A stretch of DNA of 19,310 nucleotides. It comes from CAZFUY01 sp964522445. GTDB lineage: Bacteria > Pseudomonadota > Gammaproteobacteria > SZUA-229. The stretch is from positions 1 through 19,310 of the forward strand of contig CAZFUY010000056.1 of the NCBI GenBank assembly GCA_964522445.1, written 5' to 3'. Position numbers and translations under genes: made by a program. The notes under the pieces were generated by a model that ran no database searches, had not been told where the DNA came from, and saw only the letters and a program-made list of their open reading frames with translations. Position 1 is the stretch's first letter, and every line of letters starts with the position of its first letter. Positions 6,884 through 14,463 of the stretch are shown here, one piece after another.

Positions 6884-7954
6884 TTACTTATTTAAATCAG
6901 TTGCATGATCAACTGCTATTGGCCATGCATTAATTACAGACTGAATGAGTGTTGCTAATGGAATAGCAAAGAACACTCCCCAAACACCCCATAAACCGCC
7001 AAACACAAGAACAGCAATTATAATTGCTGCTGGATGCATGTTAACGACTTCTGAAAATAATATAGGCACTAATAAATTACCATCCAGGAATTGTACAACG
7101 CCATAAGCAAGCATTAGATAAAAGAACTCAGATGACATACCCCATTGAAAGTAAGCAATAAGTGCTACAGGTATAGTGACAGCCACCGCTCCCACATAAG
7201 GAATAATAACGGACAGGCCAACAAACAGACATAATAGTGCAGAATAATTTAGCCCCATTATTTTGAGTGGGATATAGGTCGCGATTCCTACTATCACTAT
7301 TTCTAATAATTTTCCGCGAATATATTTACCAATTTTTTTATCAACTTCTATCCATACTTCTGATGCCAGCCCTTCTTTACTGGGTAGAAAACGCATAAAC
7401 CAGTCAACAACTTCTTTTTTATCCTTAAGAAAAAAGAAAACAAGTAAAGGCACAACAACTATATAAACAAGCAGCGTAAAAATATCTACCGCAGAAGCTA
7501 AAGAAATAGAAACCAGTTTTTGACCTAATGCTGCTAACTCTGCATGTAAGCTGGAAACCAGTTCCTGAATTTGTGTTTCTGAAATAAAAGGATACTGCTG
7601 AGGCAATGTCATTAAAATATCCTGCCCTCTCGTTATCATATTAGGCAGTTCAACAAAGAACTGACTTAACTGTTTAGACAACAAAGGCACCAGGCCGAGG
7701 AATATTATAAGCAAAGAAATAATAAAAAATGTAACAACGGAAATTACAGCTACTAAATGAGGAATTTTTAAAGACTGTAATTTCTTTACCAGACCTTCCA
7801 GCACATAAGCGATAACAATAGCGGCTATTACAGGCGTTAATACTTCGCCCATTATTAATATAATGCTAAAACCAACGGCTAATATTATGGCAAGAATAAC
7901 TGCCTGGGGATCTGAAAAATGCCGATTGTACCAACCACGCAGTACATCAATCAT
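6884..7954 (-). CDS. PerM/AI-2E family membrane transporter
   Basis: The 356-residue product has the PerM family layout: hydrophobic segments near residues 15-50 and 65-95, an amphipathic linker, then a second group of helices (about 150-175, 205-330) with the conserved IPYVGAVAVTIPVALIAYFQWG and GNLLVPILFSEVVNMHP blocks. The N-terminus MIDVLRGWYNRHFSDP is typical of gammaproteobacterial PerM-like proteins. Family members include autoinducer-2 exporters and Na+/H+ antiporters, so the substrate is not known. Its ATG overlaps the stop of the upstream small gene by four bases, which argues for co-translation. Full length, no defects seen. Confidence 0.85.
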   Translation of the reverse strand: MIDVLRGWYNRHFSDPQAVILAIILAVGFSIILIMGEVLTPVIAAIVIAYVLEGLVKKLQSLKIPHLVAVISVVTFFIISLLIIFLGLVPLLSKQLSQFFVELPNMITRGQDILMTLPQQYPFISETQIQELVSSLHAELAALGQKLVSISLASAVDIFTLLVYIVVVPLLVFFFLKDKKEVVDWFMRFLPSKEGLASEVWIEVDKKIGKYIRGKLLEIVIVGIATYIPLKIMGLNYSALLCLFVGLSVIIPYVGAVAVTIPVALIAYFQWGMSSEFFYLMLAYGVVQFLDGNLLVPILFSEVVNMHPAAIIIAVLVFGGLWGVWGVFFAIPLATLIQSVINAWPIAVDHATDLNK

Positions 7955-8295
7955 TTATTTCTCTCAATGAGCGATCTTAATTCCTGCTCAAATAGACCTT
8001 CAAGTTCATCTATAACATCCATTGCAGCACGACCTTTCATCATATGCTGCATCATTAAATCTGATGTTGAGTTGAACATTGATGAACGCTCTATCATTGG
8101 ATACGTTTCAGTCAGGCGCTTTATTGCTGCAACAACATTTTCTGCATCAGGCCTTGGAATATCAACTGGCTCAGTGATTACAGACCGAGGTTCAGGCGCT
8201 CTTGATTTTAGGAACTCTGCAAATTCCATAAGAGTTTTCTGATCAGTCTCTGGTATATATTCAAAGATTTCTAAAAGTTTTTTTGCTGAAGACAT
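7951..8295 (-). CDS. Small conserved-looking protein of unknown function
   Basis: The 114-residue product is soluble, has no signal peptide and is rich in acidic and Leu residues. The N-terminal half (KKLLEIFEYIPETDQKTLMEF onward) looks like a small helical domain. It is followed by a Pro-rich linker with EPVDIPRP, and then two further helices ending in FEQELRSLIERNK. I recognise no catalytic motif. It lies 27 bases after the LysR gene and overlaps the transporter gene by ATGA, so it is probably made together with the transporter and could help its assembly or regulation. That role is only an inference from position. Confidence 0.7.
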   Translation of the reverse strand: MSSAKKLLEIFEYIPETDQKTLMEFAEFLKSRAPEPRSVITEPVDIPRPDAENVVAAIKRLTETYPMIERSSMFNSTSDLMMQHMMKGRAAMDVIDELEGLFEQELRSLIERNK

Positions 8296-8322
8296 TACCC
8301 ATTACTCAAATAATTCAGAGGA

Positions 8323-9225
8323 TTAATTTCCTTGATGATCTTCACAATAGGTCTTGGCAAAAGCCAGTAATTCTTCCATAGCTCTAACTTTAAATTTATG
8401 CCTTTGATGAACAAAAGAAAACGGTCTTTCTAATGCAGGCAATAAGGGTATAGCTGCAAGCGATTCTAATTTAAGTTCTTTTGAAACCGTAGAAAGTGAC
8501 ATAATAGATATTCCCATGCCAGCTTCCACTGCACCTTTAATTGCTTCTGGGCTACCCAGCTCAAGGCAAATTTTTAAGTCTTCACCTCCCGCATATTCCT
8601 GCAAATATTCTGTTATAACCTCACGAGTACCAGAGCCTTCTTCACGACAGATAAAAGGATAAGGCACTAATTGCTGTGGCGTTAAAGCATCAGAACTGGC
8701 CAGCGGATGATTAGGCGGCATGATAGCGACAAGCTGATCCATACGACAGACATCAACCTGCAGGTTTTTATTATTTACTGATGCTTCAACAATACCCAAA
8801 TCAATAACATTGTTTTCCACCATCGAAACTATGCCTTCAGTATTAGATACTTTAAGACGAATATTTACTTCAGGATTCTGACTTTTAAAATCACCCAACA
8901 AAAATGGCAACATATATTCTGCAATAGTTGTACTCGCTCCCAGAGTAACAACACCACTTACATCGCCCGTAAGTTCGCGAATGGTATTTTCCATTTCATC
9001 ATAGAGTTCAAAAATACGATCAGAAAAGCCATATACCCTCTGCCCCGCTTCGGTCAAACTGACTCTGTTGTGAGTGCGATCAAATAAGCGTGTATTAAAA
9101 TACTCTTCAAGCTGACGAATCTGGAACGTAACCGCCGGTTGAGTCATATGAAGGGCATCGGCTGCTTTGGTGAAATTCAGTAAACGTGCAACAGTGTGAA
9201 ATACTTTAAGTCTACGATCTGCCAT
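8323..9225 (-). CDS. LysR-type transcriptional regulator (CysL/CbbR-like)
   Basis: The 300-residue product has a winged helix-turn-helix at residues 1-62 (TKAADALHMTQPAVTFQIRQLEEYFNTRLFDR) and a substrate-binding domain at about 90-290 with the family's GxxTTIAEYMLP entrance and EEGSGTR effector-site segment. That segment is typical of regulators sensing small anions or metabolites, such as the CysL and CbbR groups. The effector is unknown here. LysR proteins often control the divergent neighbour; here that is the DUF4124 gene, and the 202-base gap holds two clear inverted repeats. It leads the - strand run with the small protein and PerM-like transporter. Confidence 0.9.
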   Translation of the reverse strand: MADRRLKVFHTVARLLNFTKAADALHMTQPAVTFQIRQLEEYFNTRLFDRTHNRVSLTEAGQRVYGFSDRIFELYDEMENTIRELTGDVSGVVTLGASTTIAEYMLPFLLGDFKSQNPEVNIRLKVSNTEGIVSMVENNVIDLGIVEASVNNKNLQVDVCRMDQLVAIMPPNHPLASSDALTPQQLVPYPFICREEGSGTREVITEYLQEYAGGEDLKICLELGSPEAIKGAVEAGMGISIMSLSTVSKELKLESLAAIPLLPALERPFSFVHQRHKFKVRAMEELLAFAKTYCEDHQGN

Positions 9226-9338
9226 AACATTTTCTTATGCTTACCCTGTGAAGCTATATATAGTATCAAGACTGGAGCAGATATGAAAACCCTCTTAATG
9301 GGATATAAGTGTTATTTATAATGAGATGACGTGATTAC

Positions 9339-9376
9339 CCATGTATACAAAGCCTGTTCTACCTTTATATACATGG
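9339..9376. promoter_or_regulatory. Inverted repeat in the LysR/DUF4124 divergent region
   Basis: CCATGTATA (9339-9347) and TATACATGG (9368-9376) are perfect complements separated by 20 bases. The wide spacing suits two binding half-sites or a long-loop hairpin. It lies between two divergent genes, one of them a regulator, so an operator is plausible. Binding is not shown. Confidence 0.4.
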
Positions 9377-9379
9377 AGT

Positions 9380-9403
9380 TATGTGCTTTACTTAGAGCAC
9401 ATA
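9380..9403. promoter_or_regulatory. Second inverted repeat, in the DUF4124 leader
   Basis: TATGTGCT (9380-9387) and AGCACATA (9396-9403) are perfect 8-base arms around an 8-base loop. It starts four bases after the previous repeat and ends 24 bases before the start codon. It could form a leader hairpin just ahead of the RBS, or a DNA operator. No T-tract follows. Confidence 0.4.
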
Positions 9404-9427
9404 CTAAATAAGTAAACAGGATCTCCC

Positions 9428-9880
9428 ATGCGTTGGAATATCTTAATACTCAGCATCGCCATCAGCCTTGTTCCTATATTCTCATACGCCGCTGTATACA
9501 AATGGATCGATGAGAATGGCGATATCCATTATTCTCAGAGCAGGCCAACTAACGCTCAATCAAAACGCATGAAAATAGCACCCCCACCAAAAGAAGGGAA
9601 ATCAACCTACAAAAGACCTTCTCTTGGAAAAAAAGATGCTACTGATAAAAAGAATGGCGAACAAAATCCAGATGAAAACAATCAACAGGCTGACAGAAAG
9701 AAATCATCTAATAAACAGGATCCTGGCTGCAAAACAGCCAAATTAGCTTTAAAAACACTGCTATCTCATGGCCGTATCAGACAAAAAGATAGTGATGGAA
9801 ATGTAAGTTATATTCCTGATGACCAAAAACAGCAACGAATCAAACAGGAAAAGGATTTTATAAAACAGAACTGTAAATAA
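9428..9880 (+). CDS. Secreted DUF4124-domain protein
   Basis: The 150-residue product has a clear signal peptide (cleavage after SYA, residue 21) followed at once by VYKWIDENGDIHYSQSRP, the hallmark of the DUF4124 domain (about residues 22-45). The rest is a Lys-, Asp- and Gln-rich low-complexity stretch (50-100) and a helical tail with C99 and C149. DUF4124 proteins are common in gammaproteobacterial envelopes, but their function is unknown. AGGA at 9417-9420 serves as RBS. The MIF-like gene follows after 30 bases and is probably co-transcribed. Confidence 0.8.
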   Translation: MRWNILILSIAISLVPIFSYAAVYKWIDENGDIHYSQSRPTNAQSKRMKIAPPPKEGKSTYKRPSLGKKDATDKKNGEQNPDENNQQADRKKSSNKQDPGCKTAKLALKTLLSHGRIRQKDSDGNVSYIPDDQKQQRIKQEKDFIKQNCK

Positions 9881-9910
9881 AATGAACGCAAACAGACGGG
9901 GATTTTTAAT

Positions 9911-10249
9911 ATGCCTCTATTAAGTATAAACACCAATAACAAAATTGATAACACAGAATCATTTGCTTTGCTGGCCTCAAAAATTACCGCTGAAATTTTG
10001 AGCAAGCCCGAAAGTTATGTCATGGTTATAATCAGAGATGAACAAACATTAACCTTTGCAGGCAACGATGACCCCGCTGCTTTTGTTGAATTTAAAAGTC
10101 TTGGCTTGCCTGAATCAGACACCGCCAAATTTTCATCTTCTTTATGTGACTTAATAAATGAACAACTTGGCATAGACCAGAATAGAATTTACATTGAGTT
10201 TAGTAATGCTGAACGCCATATGTGGGGATGGAATGGTGCTACGTTTTAG
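9911..10249 (+). CDS. MIF/tautomerase superfamily protein
   Basis: The 112-residue product matches the macrophage migration inhibitory factor family along its whole length. It has the catalytic Pro2 in MPLLSINTN, K32 in SKPESYVMV, the FAGNDDPAAFVEFKSLG block, RIYIEF near residue 92, and a C-terminal WGWNGATF. Family members are trimeric keto-enol tautomerases acting on phenylpyruvate-like substrates. The CxxC oxidoreductase motif of animal MIF is absent (AAFV in its place). No signal peptide is seen, as in other MIF proteins. GGGGA at 9898-9902 is a plausible RBS. It ends 22 bases from the convergent chagasin gene. The physiological substrate is unknown. Confidence 0.88.
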   Translation: MPLLSINTNNKIDNTESFALLASKITAEILSKPESYVMVIIRDEQTLTFAGNDDPAAFVEFKSLGLPESDTAKFSSSLCDLINEQLGIDQNRIYIEFSNAERHMWGWNGATF

Positions 10250-10271
10250 ATTCTAAAAAATTAACACAAAA

Positions 10272-10670
10272 TCAATCTTTAACTGAAACTGAGATAGAAC
10301 ACGTTTTAACAAACCCCTGACCTTTCTGCCAGGGGCGTTGATAATAAAAGTTAAGATGCGTATTGCCTGCTTCCATAGCCAGGAAACGAAATATCTGTAT
10401 TTCTGAACCACCATCCAGATCATCAGACTTAGGCTCAATCACCGGCTTGCCTATTGCTATAAGAATATTGTCAACGAGCTCTTCATTTGTCCAGAGGTAA
10501 CCAGCCGTCATTTGTGACTCCAGACGAATAACCAGAACATCCCCTGACTTTAACAGAGAACTTGCCCCACAGGTTTCAACAATAATCTCAGCCGTCACTG
10601 CGGGACTGGAACAGGCTGCCAGTAATAGAGGCAATATAAGAGTCAGCAACTTCTGGATACTGTGCTTCAT
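10272..10670 (-). CDS. Chagasin-family (I42) cysteine-peptidase inhibitor lipoprotein
   Basis: Chagasin-type proteins block papain-family peptidases by inserting three loops into the active-site cleft. All three can be seen: TAGYLW at residues 55-60 (the L2 loop, usually NPTTGYxW), DLDGGSE at 84-90 (L4, GxGG-like), and RPW at 112-114 (L6). The N-terminus is a lipoprotein signal, with lipobox LAAC and lipidated C20. The 132-residue length is normal. It lies 52 bases after a C1A peptidase gene on the same strand, the expected target. No strong RBS is visible. I infer that it protects the cell's own envelope from the peptidase. The family call is strong; the partner is inferred. Confidence 0.88.
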   Translation of the reverse strand: MKHSIQKLLTLILPLLLAACSSPAVTAEIIVETCGASSLLKSGDVLVIRLESQMTAGYLWTNEELVDNILIAIGKPVIEPKSDDLDGGSEIQIFRFLAMEAGNTHLNFYYQRPWQKGQGFVKTCSISVSVKD

Positions 10671-10722
10671 TGATCTATAAGTCCAACATTCTGCCCAATC
10701 CAGTTTTCACCCAGATAACACA

Positions 10723-11895
10723 TTACTCCGCAGAAATACGCGGTTTCTTTGTAAAGTGTCGCTCTGCTGGAACACGAGGATGCTTAATAGTAGGTATTTT
10801 TGTACGCGGTTCATGTCTATATTTTGGGCCGTAAAAACGACTGGCAGCAGTAATCCATGCTGTATGACGACCAATACGATTGCTGTTGTAACCAAGCCAG
10901 CCAAAACCATCCATACCCCAATCTGTACCCCAGGAGTTTTTAATTAACCATGCCCCTTTGTCATCATCCCAGCCAACAATTACTACCGCATGACCTCCAC
11001 CATCTCTATCACTGGCCACCTCTTCATTATATACACCGCCTGTATAAGCAAATAGATTATCAGAAACCACACGCAAACGAGTAGTCAAAGGCCCATGCCG
11101 ACAAAGTGCAGACTTAATCTGGGCACGAGTAGGAAAGTCAATATTCGGATTAACATAACCCCAGGCAATTGCATTAAGTGGAGTTTGAGGATTAGTACAA
11201 GCTCGATTGACACCTGCATAGGGAACTCTTGATTCAAGCGCATTACCCTCACGTGCCATATACTGCTGAGCATTAACAGCAAGACCACCATCACAGCTTC
11301 CTACATCTCCACCACCAGGCATGATTGCACAGTCATTTATATATTGTTCCGAAGCATCAGAAGATTCATTATTACGAATCAGGTTACTGGATTCATAAGC
11401 TCCAACTGCAGCAAAAGCCCAGCAATTACCACACGTCTGATTTTTTGCAGGAGTCACTTTACCATAACTTCTCCAGTCAAAAGCTTTACGACCAGCAAAA
11501 CAACCCAACCGTCTTATGTTCGGTAATTTTCCCCGCATACCAGGTTTAATTCTAAGATATTTTTTTCGGGCATCATTATCCAGCTTCAATATTTTTCTAG
11601 CCTGCCTGTTAACCTTACTACGCTGCTTTTTATTTGTAATTACTGGATTATTGATATCACCAAGCAGGCTTGCTTTGGGACGAGCCATAGCGCTTGTATA
11701 ACCAACTGTATATTTTAACCTTTTTCGCCTGATAGTCTGGCGCATCATTTTCAGATTTTTTTTAACTTTTATGGGTGCTGTAAGTTCTCGCTGAGCAAGA
11801 AGTTGACTGGTATTCGGCACAGCCCACACAGGCATAACAAAAAGATAGAGCAATAGTGTTGAGCATATTCTGAATAGTAAAATATGTATTTTCAT
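10723..11895 (-). CDS. Secreted papain-family (C1A) cysteine peptidase
   Basis: The 390-residue product starts at the ATG at 11895, which has AGGAGG at 11901-11906; an upstream in-frame start at 11928 lacks this. A signal peptide (cleavage after VWA, residue 25) precedes a basic pro-region of about 110 residues. The catalytic domain (about 137-353) has Q153 and C158 in NQTCGNCWAF, H302 in GGHAVVIVGWD, N320 in IKNSWGTDWG, and a CDGG disulfide element at 201. The last 35 residues are a basic Pro-rich extension. All active-site residues are intact, so a functional peptidase is expected. The pro-region lacks a clear ERFNIN motif. The next gene is a chagasin-type inhibitor. Confidence 0.92.
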   Translation of the reverse strand: MKIHILLFRICSTLLLYLFVMPVWAVPNTSQLLAQRELTAPIKVKKNLKMMRQTIRRKRLKYTVGYTSAMARPKASLLGDINNPVITNKKQRSKVNRQARKILKLDNDARKKYLRIKPGMRGKLPNIRRLGCFAGRKAFDWRSYGKVTPAKNQTCGNCWAFAAVGAYESSNLIRNNESSDASEQYINDCAIMPGGGDVGSCDGGLAVNAQQYMAREGNALESRVPYAGVNRACTNPQTPLNAIAWGYVNPNIDFPTRAQIKSALCRHGPLTTRLRVVSDNLFAYTGGVYNEEVASDRDGGGHAVVIVGWDDDKGAWLIKNSWGTDWGMDGFGWLGYNSNRIGRHTAWITAASRFYGPKYRHEPRTKIPTIKHPRVPAERHFTKKPRISAE

Positions 11896-11940
11896 GGCAA
11901 CCTCCTGACCACTATATAAAATAACCAAGCCTCAAACAAA

Positions 11941-11966
11941 ATCTATTAACTAGCATGTTAATAGAT
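11941..11966. promoter_or_regulatory. 26-bp palindrome upstream of the peptidase gene
   Basis: Two perfect 10-base arms, ATCTATTAAC and GTTAATAGAT, flank TAGCAT. The palindrome lies 46 bases upstream of the peptidase ATG, between it and the terminator-like hairpin of the preceding gene. The compact symmetry suggests a dimeric regulator site. I cannot match it to a named regulator. Confidence 0.5.
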
Positions 11967-11976
11967 AAGTACTTAT

Positions 11977-11994
11977 AAAAAACCATCTGGTTTT
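11977..11994 (-). terminator. Probable rho-independent terminator after the 609-residue protein gene
   Basis: Read on the - strand, AAAACC and GGTTTT form a 6-bp stem around AGAT, and the T-run extends to six T. It lies 30 bases after the stop at 12024. The stem is AT-rich and weak. If active, it would separate the peptidase-inhibitor pair into its own transcript. Confidence 0.45.
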
Positions 11995-12023
11995 CTAAAA
12001 ACTATAATTCTTTAGCATCACTA

Positions 12024-13853
12024 TTAAGGACAATTTACATCGCCTTCAGGGCATCCCATACAGAAAGAATGAAAACGAGGAACAGTCCAGTCATTGACCT
12101 TTTTATCTGAAATAAAATTATAAGTTACAAAGCGACAGACTCCATCATTATCTTTATCTGAAAAGAGAACTGCAGCACTAATTTTTCGATACTCTTTTTT
12201 TGAATCAATATAACGGTTATACGACCAGTCTCCAGTAATAGCCAGCTTAACAATTTCTGAATAAGATACTTTTCCTTTTGCCAGAGCTTTCTTTAATTGC
12301 TCACCCAATTTATCTGCATTATTTCCAGAGTAAGTTTCTAGCGGAAACTTCATTCCAGCAGCAATACGATCCCCCTGATTCACAACAAGGGAAAATTCTC
12401 CAATAGAAATTGGCTCACGAGATCGCGCCTGCCCCTGAACAGCCCACAGCTCAAAACGTACACTATGTGTGCCAGGAGACAATCCTTTCGTTATTCGTCG
12501 CCATGCATCTGCTTCAGTTTGAAAGCTTGAATCATGAGGAACAGGATTAGGAGAAAACTGCCAGGTTTTCCAGGATTCACCTGCCTGAGCATCATGCTTT
12601 CCGCTAGTAAAAACACTAAACTTATCTACTTTTTCCTGCCCATCAATAAATAATTTAAACTCATATCTAAATTCTCTATTTACCTGTGGCTTTCCCGAAC
12701 TTCCATACACTGGTGTATTACCAAGCGAATGATTAAGGTATATCCTTCCAAAAATTGGATCTGTTAAAGCAAATGACTTTTTAAGGGGTGTTTTATCCTG
12801 ATCAGAAAAATTAATTTGTTGAGTTGACCAGACTATACTGCCAGAATTTCTCTTATACAGTTCACTATTTATTTCCAGCTCTTTATAGCTACTCATAATA
12901 CGTTGTGCTTCTGCATTACCAGCTGCCAGCTGTAGTTTCTGCTTTTCCTGCGCAGCAATGTTAACTTTACTCTCCAGATTAGAAACAGCCTTTCGGTCTT
13001 TTTTTAGTCTTTCATTAATCTGAACATAAGCAACATGACTCTTTTCAAACCGATCTTTATAAGTAGAGTTAAAGCGATCAAATTTATCAGAAACAATTTT
13101 AAGATCATCCTTCACTCCTGCCAGATAACTACCAGGACTGCCTGATTTTGAGGCTGTATTAAGACGATTTTCTAAAGTGCGAAGAGCACCTGCAATAGAT
13201 ATAAGATCCCGCCCAACTTTTGCAGGTAAATCTTCAACAGCTGCTGAATTACTCTCAAGCGGAGCAGTCACAGTTTTTCTGGAAAAACCAGCATTCATTG
13301 CCTGTTCTGCCGAATCTATTCTTTTTTTAAAGGCAACAATATCAGGGTGGTCAGGATCAAAACTACCACTGTAATACTGGAAAATATTTGTATACTCTGC
13401 TTTGGCTGCATTAAGCGCACCCATTGCTCTTTCTCCTTTAGCAGCCCCCTGATTAACCCAGACCAGTTGTCTATCTGCGGCATCAATTCGTCGGCGAATA
13501 TTTGCGGACAGCTCCCTTTTTGTATTTTTTTGTATTACATCTGAACTTATTTTCTGTGTTTGTTCTGTTCCTTTGGATAACTCAGCTGAAATTTTTTCAA
13601 TACGACTTTTCAGTTTTACAATGACAGGGTGATTGGGATCAAAACCTCCCTTGTAATAATTGAATATATTGTCGTATTCTTTTTTCGCATTTCTCAGCTG
13701 AGCAGACTTACCACTTTGGATTTGTTTTTCAGCCTTATCCAGATCTAAATTAGCTGCATTAACCCGGCGCATTATATTTGAACTTAAATCCTGCGATAAC
13801 ACAGTACCAACATTTAACATAAAAACAAAAAGCAGTAATAATATGTATTTCAT
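12024..13853 (-). CDS. Secreted repeat protein of unknown function (609 aa)
   Basis: The product has a signal peptide (cleavage after VLS, about residue 20). Two strong repeats span about 22-92 and 114-184. Each begins with a NI-x-RR-h-x-A-A helix, includes EY-x-NIF-x-YY, and ends in FDP[ND]HP-x-I-V-x-h-K-x-R-I. A weaker third copy lies at about 216-286 (FEKSHVAYVQINERL). A coiled-coil-like stretch runs to about 320. A separate beta-rich domain follows (NFSDQDKTPLKKSF, GTHSVRFELWAVQG), then a C-terminal segment with CMGC and NCP. I do not recognise the protein. AGGAGG at 13859-13864 fixes the start. It lies between the peptidase gene and two other exported basic proteins. Confidence 0.8.
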   Translation of the reverse strand: MKYILLLLFVFMLNVGTVLSQDLSSNIMRRVNAANLDLDKAEKQIQSGKSAQLRNAKKEYDNIFNYYKGGFDPNHPVIVKLKSRIEKISAELSKGTEQTQKISSDVIQKNTKRELSANIRRRIDAADRQLVWVNQGAAKGERAMGALNAAKAEYTNIFQYYSGSFDPDHPDIVAFKKRIDSAEQAMNAGFSRKTVTAPLESNSAAVEDLPAKVGRDLISIAGALRTLENRLNTASKSGSPGSYLAGVKDDLKIVSDKFDRFNSTYKDRFEKSHVAYVQINERLKKDRKAVSNLESKVNIAAQEKQKLQLAAGNAEAQRIMSSYKELEINSELYKRNSGSIVWSTQQINFSDQDKTPLKKSFALTDPIFGRIYLNHSLGNTPVYGSSGKPQVNREFRYEFKLFIDGQEKVDKFSVFTSGKHDAQAGESWKTWQFSPNPVPHDSSFQTEADAWRRITKGLSPGTHSVRFELWAVQGQARSREPISIGEFSLVVNQGDRIAAGMKFPLETYSGNNADKLGEQLKKALAKGKVSYSEIVKLAITGDWSYNRYIDSKKEYRKISAAVLFSDKDNDGVCRFVTYNFISDKKVNDWTVPRFHSFCMGCPEGDVNCP

Positions 13854-13943
13854 TTCATCCTCCTGATAGAAAGCAAAACTAGACCCTTACAGCCTTACTA
13901 TTCCATAAGGAATAAACATGGCTTCATATATTAAAATTTCAGC

Positions 13944-14297
13944 TCACCTTGTTTTCTTACGTTTTGCATCTTTCTTTGAACCGGATGTTCTATGAGAACT
14001 TGCCTTACGCTTTGCACCTGAAAATTTATTCCCCCTGCTTTTAGGAGTAACTCTCTCAAGTGCTGTCGGCTCTACCAGAACACCACGAGTATTACCTCGT
14101 TTACCGGGTATCTTCCTGCTTCTGGGATCACTCCTCTCAAGCGCTGTCGGCTCTACTAGAACGCCCACATTATTTGATCGCTGATAAGGAGATGTTTTAT
14201 TTGTTGGAAAGGTTGTTGGTTCTACGGCAAATACAGCACCTGTTGAAATAAGAAAAAAAACAAGAGCAATCATATTCAATATGTTTTTATAAAACAT
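13944..14297 (-). CDS. Small, very basic exported protein with two GVLVEPTALER repeats
   Basis: The 117-residue product starts at the ATG at 14297, preceded by AGGAGG at 14303-14308; an upstream in-frame ATG at 14372 has no such support. A signal peptide ends after VFA (residue 24). The mature part, about 93 residues, carries GVLVEPTALER at 45-55 and 72-82, each followed by a P[RK]SR element, with a 27-residue period. The tail after residue 85 is almost entirely Lys, Arg, Ser and Gly. I know no family for it. The spacing of two identical peptides between basic segments resembles a processed precursor or a tandem ligand motif. The neighbouring peptidase could act on it; this is speculation. 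Confidence 0.7.
   Translation of the reverse strand: MFYKNILNMIALVFFLISTGAVFAVEPTTFPTNKTSPYQRSNNVGVLVEPTALERSDPRSRKIPGKRGNTRGVLVEPTALERVTPKSRGNKFSGAKRKASSHRTSGSKKDAKRKKTR
14053..14165 (-). repeat. Two 32-bp tandem repeat units inside the basic protein gene
   Basis: Bases 14053-14084 and 14134-14165 are alike with three mismatches in 32, at a period of 81 bases. They encode the GVLVEPTALER copies. The changes are mostly synonymous, so the peptide has been kept while the DNA drifted, which suggests selection on the peptide. Confidence 0.75.
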
Positions 14298-14463
14298 TTC
14301 TACCTCCTGGTTTAATAAACATGCAGATTTCCTTTTACAAATCTTAATTCCTAAAAGGCAATTAACCGGCATAATAAATAACTACTAATTCTTCTTTATT
14401 TTTTATAAAAGTTTTTACATAACCCCATCTATATTCACGACTAGCTCCAGAATTACTGGAAAA

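Noticed and set aside
7919..8242. 107-codon open frame on the + strand opposite the small unknown gene.
   Set aside because: It has no recognisable domain, crosses the ATGA junction of two well-supported - strand genes, and is best explained as a shadow.
10314..10335. GC-rich inverted repeat CCCCTG/CAGGGG near the end of the chagasin gene, considered as a terminator.
   Set aside because: It lies inside the coding sequence, covers the conserved RPW loop region and has no T-tract after it.
11904..11939. TTGTTT - 17 bases - TATAGT on the - strand as a promoter for the peptidase gene.
   Set aside because: The implied start point would fall inside the AGGAGG ribosome-binding site, leaving no usable leader.
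14053..14165. Regular short repeats considered as a CRISPR-like array.
   Set aside because: There are only two units, they lie in frame inside an open reading frame, and their variation is mostly synonymous.
14060..14251. Open frame on the + strand opposite the basic repeat protein.
   Set aside because: It is antisense to a gene with a signal peptide and strong RBS, has no RBS of its own, and looks like a shadow.
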